Shown piece by piece: positions 13,042 through 15,290 of a DNA stretch of 15,290 nucleotides. The stretch comes from an uncultured Rhodospirillales bacterium. Lineage in GTDB: Bacteria > Pseudomonadota > Alphaproteobacteria > Rhodospirillales > Defluviicoccaceae. Location of the stretch: the NCBI GenBank assembly GCA_937127205.1, contig CAKZLS010000224.1, positions 1 to 15,290 of the forward strand, given 5' to 3'. Below the pieces are notes generated by a model, which made no database searches, had not been told where the DNA came from, and worked only from the letters and a program-made list of their open reading frames with translations. Position 1 is the stretch's first letter; each line of letters starts with the position of its first letter. The position numbers and the translations under genes are program-made.

Positions 13042-13941
13042 ATGAACACCAGCCTGATGAACGATCGTGCACTCGGTGCCTATCTGGGGTTCGCAATCGG
13101 CGACGCGCTGGGAGCCACCGTGGAATTCATGACGCCCGGCGAGATCGCCGCGAAGTACGGCAGCCATTGCCGCATCGTCGGCGGCGGTTGGCTAAAGCTC
13201 AAGGCGGGAGAGGTCACCGACGATACCGAGATGACGCTTTGCGTGGGAGACGCCATTATTAACGCCGGCGGCTGGGACGTTCACGCCGTTTGCGAAGGAT
13301 TTTCCCAGTGGCTGCGCAGCGTACCGGCCGATGTGGGGAACACATGCCGGCGCGGTATTCGGCGCTACATCCATGACGGCACCGTTGCGACACCGTTAAA
13401 CGAGGGCGACGCGGGGAACGGAGCGTGCATGCGCAATTTGCCCGTGGCGCTGGCGACACTGAACGATCCGGTGGCGTTTCGGCAATGGACCCTGGAGCAA
13501 TGCCACACGACCCACAATCATCCCCTTTCGGACGCGGCAACGTTGGCGATCGGGCGCATGGTACAAAGACTTGTTAAGGGCGGCGGAGTCAGCGATTGCC
13601 GTGAGGAGGCCCAGGCATTGATCGAGGCCCAGCCGAATTTCCGTTTCGATCGCTACAATGGCCTATGCACGCCCTTCATCGTCGACACCATCCGCACCGT
13701 CCTGCACTTCTATTTTTTGACGGATTCAGTCCGTAGCTGCATCATTGAAACCGTCAACGTGGGCGGCGACGCCGATACCGCCGGCGCGCTCGCCGGCATG
13801 CTTTCCGGCGCCACCTATGGCGCCAAATCGATCCCGGCGTCCTGGCTGCGCACCATCGACAAGAGGGTGGTGGCTGACATCAAGGAGCAGGTGCCGGCGC
13901 TGCTAAAGATTTCGAACATGCACTCTGCCCAGTCGGCCTGA
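13042..13941 (+). CDS. draG: DraG, ADP-ribosyl-[dinitrogenase reductase] hydrolase
   Basis: This 299-residue dimanganese ADP-ribosylhydrolase removes ADP-ribose from NifH and so reactivates nitrogenase. The metal-site residues fall at the numbers known for Rhodospirillum rubrum DraG: E28, T59-D60-D61 (VTDDTEM), D97 (VPADVGN), and D243, D245 and T246 in GGDADT. The fold is the all-helical ADP-ribosylglycohydrolase type. A G-rich stretch (TAGGGGGC) lies upstream of the ATG at 13042; a Met at residue 6 is an alternative start. In related bacteria DraG is controlled by membrane sequestration with GlnB/GlnK-type PII proteins and AmtB, none of which lies in this window. Its stop codon directly abuts the stop of the convergent modC. 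Confidence 0.96.
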   Translation: MNTSLMNDRALGAYLGFAIGDALGATVEFMTPGEIAAKYGSHCRIVGGGWLKLKAGEVTDDTEMTLCVGDAIINAGGWDVHAVCEGFSQWLRSVPADVGNTCRRGIRRYIHDGTVATPLNEGDAGNGACMRNLPVALATLNDPVAFRQWTLEQCHTTHNHPLSDAATLAIGRMVQRLVKGGGVSDCREEAQALIEAQPNFRFDRYNGLCTPFIVDTIRTVLHFYFLTDSVRSCIIETVNVGGDADTAGALAGMLSGATYGAKSIPASWLRTIDKRVVADIKEQVPALLKISNMHSAQSA

Positions 13942-14829
13942 TCAGCTGTTATTGGCCCTCAGCGGCAAAGCGGAGATGTTCTCGGCATCGGTGTGCTCGA
14001 TGGCATCCACCCGGGCGGCGCCGACCGCGATCCGCACCATGGTTCCGGGCGGCTCCGGCCGCCGGGCCACCAGCAATCGGCCCAGCGGCGACGAGATCTC
14101 GGTCAGATTTGTCTGCTCGTTGTGGGCCCAGATGACGCCCAGCAGGCTCATGCCGGTTTCGGCGAGATCCGGAACCTCCTCTGTCGTGCTGACGCTATCG
14201 GCGCACACGCGGCCGCTTTCGATCCGGATCGAGCGGTCGGCTATCCTGTCGATTTCGTCCGGCGCGTGGGTGACATAGACGATCGGCATGTCGAACTCGT
14301 CGCGAAGCCGGCGGATGAACGGCAGGATTTCTTCCTTCCGTTTCTGATCGATCGATGCCAGCGGTTCGTCGAGCAGCAAGATCCGCGGTCCGGAGAGCAG
14401 CGCGCGGCCGATGGCGACACGCTGTTTTTCGCCGCCGGAGAGCGATCCGGGCCGCCGACGCAGGAGCGGTTCGAGATCGAGCAGCGCCACGATATGGCCG
14501 AAATCCACCCGAGTTCCGTCCCGGTGCCGGCCATACGCGAGGTTCGAGGCCACGGACATATGCGGGAACAGCCGGCAATCCTGAAAGACATAGCCGATAC
14601 GCCGGGCCTCCGGCTTGACGTCAATGCCCTTGACCGAGTCGAACAGCACGCGATCATCGATGACGATGCGGCCGCTATCCGGCCGTTCGAGACCGGCAAG
14701 CAGATTGATCAGCGTGGTCTTGCCCGATCCGGACGGGCCGTGCACGGCGAGGATCTGGCGCGCGTCGACGCTGAAACCGACATCGAGAAGGAAGTCGCCG
14801 TTGCGGCGAGTGACGTGGACCTGCAGCAT
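13942..14829 (-). CDS. modC: ModC, molybdate ABC transporter ATPase lacking the Mop domain
   Basis: This 295-residue ATP-binding subunit of the molybdate importer has Walker A GPSGSGKT at 31-38, Q-loop Q83, signature LSGGE at 130-134, Walker B ILLLDEP at 150-156 and H-loop H188. The C-terminal part begins the regulatory region (VIWAHNEQTNLTEISSPLGRLL) but stops at ENISALPLRANNS. In full-length ModC (about 350 residues, E. coli type) the Mop/TOBE molybdate-binding domain begins there and runs about 60 residues further. Importer activity is probably kept while molybdate feedback may be lost. The gene starts 2 nt after the modB stop, so it is coupled to modB. Its stop abuts the draG stop (TGATCA at 13939-13944). 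Confidence 0.93.
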   Translation of the reverse strand: MLQVHVTRRNGDFLLDVGFSVDARQILAVHGPSGSGKTTLINLLAGLERPDSGRIVIDDRVLFDSVKGIDVKPEARRIGYVFQDCRLFPHMSVASNLAYGRHRDGTRVDFGHIVALLDLEPLLRRRPGSLSGGEKQRVAIGRALLSGPRILLLDEPLASIDQKRKEEILPFIRRLRDEFDMPIVYVTHAPDEIDRIADRSIRIESGRVCADSVSTTEEVPDLAETGMSLLGVIWAHNEQTNLTEISSPLGRLLVARRPEPPGTMVRIAVGAARVDAIEHTDAENISALPLRANNS

Positions 14830-14831
14830 GA

Positions 14832-15290
14832 TCAGGCTCCCAACTGCCGCCGAAGCCGGCCGGCGGTCATTTCCGAGGCGAGTAGCGCCATCATGGCGAG
14901 CGCGGCGGAGAGGGCGACGAGCCGCAAGGCGCCGCTCTCGCCGTCCGGCGTCTGCGCCATGGTGTAAAGTGCAAGCGGCAGCGTCCGGGTTTCACCCGCG
15001 ATGTTCGAAACAAAGGTAATGGTCGCCCCGAATTCGCCCAGACTGCGCGCGAAGGCGAGGATGGATCCGGTCAGGATACCCGGCGCGATCAGCGGCAGCG
15101 TGATGGTCATGAAAATGCGCACCGGACCGCTTCCGAGCGTTCTGGCCGCCCCTTCCAACCGGCGATCGACGCCTTCCAGCGAAAGCCGGATCGCCCGCAC
15201 CATCAACGGAAACGCCATCACCGCCGAAGCAATGACCGCGCCCTGCCAGGTGAAGGCAACACTAACGCCGAAGGTTTCGTACAGCCATGC
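14832..15290 (-). CDS. modB: ModB, molybdate ABC transporter permease (5' end beyond window)
   Basis: This is the 3' portion of the inner-membrane permease; the reading frame runs open to the right edge. The visible part begins AWLYETFGVSVAFTWQGAV and continues with VMAFPLMVRAIRLSLEGVD, a hydrophobic helix common to ModB. The EAA loop EGAARTLGSGPVRIFMTITLPLIAPGI couples it to ModC. SLGEFGATITFVSNI follows, then a last hydrophobic segment (ALRLVALSAALAMMALL). A GTG at 15221 is an internal codon, not a start, because conserved sequence continues upstream of it. A periplasmic binding protein ModA would be expected beyond the edge. The gene feeds molybdenum for FeMo-co made by the neighbouring nif genes. 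Confidence 0.95.
   Translation of the reverse strand, partial: AWLYETFGVSVAFTWQGAVIASAVMAFPLMVRAIRLSLEGVDRRLEGAARTLGSGPVRIFMTITLPLIAPGILTGSILAFARSLGEFGATITFVSNIAGETRTLPLALYTMAQTPDGESGALRLVALSAALAMMALLASEMTAGRLRRQLGA

Noticed and set aside
1..15290. CRISPR array, tRNA, rRNA or a prophage-type attachment site
   Set aside because: No spaced direct repeats, no tRNA cloverleaf sequence and no rRNA-like stretch was seen while reading the window.

Overview
The window is a molybdenum-nitrogenase island of a GC-rich alphaproteobacterium. The proteins look most like those of Rhodospirillales (Rhodospirillum, Azospirillum and Magnetospirillum relatives). The main reasons are a draT-draG pair divergent from nifH, the contiguous order nifH-D-K-E-N-X, and the DraG residue numbering. 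The genus is an inference; no database search was possible.

Left part (1-3080): a complete-looking IS110-family element of the IS1111 type lies at about 57-1435. It has imperfect subterminal inverted repeats, a short left end and a long non-coding right end that may encode its guide RNA. About 220 nt without a recognisable gene follow. Then come two rightward genes, a D-2-hydroxyacid (phosphoglycerate-type) dehydrogenase and a TadA-like deaminase. Neither has an evident link to nitrogen fixation, so they probably mark the edge of the island.

Centre (3109-11865, all leftward): nine genes in one apparent operon, read right to left: nifH, nifD, nifK, nifE, nifN, nifX, a DUF269 (NifX-associated) gene, a nif-type 2[4Fe-4S] ferredoxin (fdxB-like) and nifQ. 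They cover the Fe protein (NifH), the MoFe protein (NifDK), the FeMo-cofactor scaffold (NifEN), cofactor carriers (NifX, DUF269), an electron carrier and the molybdenum donor (NifQ). Several junctions are ATGA overlaps. The nifD-nifK and nifK-nifE junctions carry hairpins that could set expression ratios. nifB, nifA, nifUSV and nifT/Z are not in the window.

Control region (11866-12160): a near-consensus sigma-54 promoter faces nifH. Two NifA-type TGT-N10-ACA sites lie upstream of it. A second sigma-54-like element faces draT, so the two NifA sites may serve both directions.

Right part (12161-15290): draT and draG encode the enzymes that ADP-ribosylate and de-ribosylate an arginine of NifH, giving a fast post-translational off/on switch. 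Convergent with them, with the two stop codons directly abutting, are modC and the 3' part of modB, the ATPase and permease of a molybdate importer. This modC lacks the usual C-terminal Mop domain.

Together the genes would import molybdate, pass it through NifQ and NifEN to build FeMo-co, make nitrogenase, and shut it off by DraTG. The points most worth checking are the shared divergent control region, a NifK residue pair that predicts a tyrosine-ligated P-cluster, the candidate IS guide RNA, and the truncated modC.
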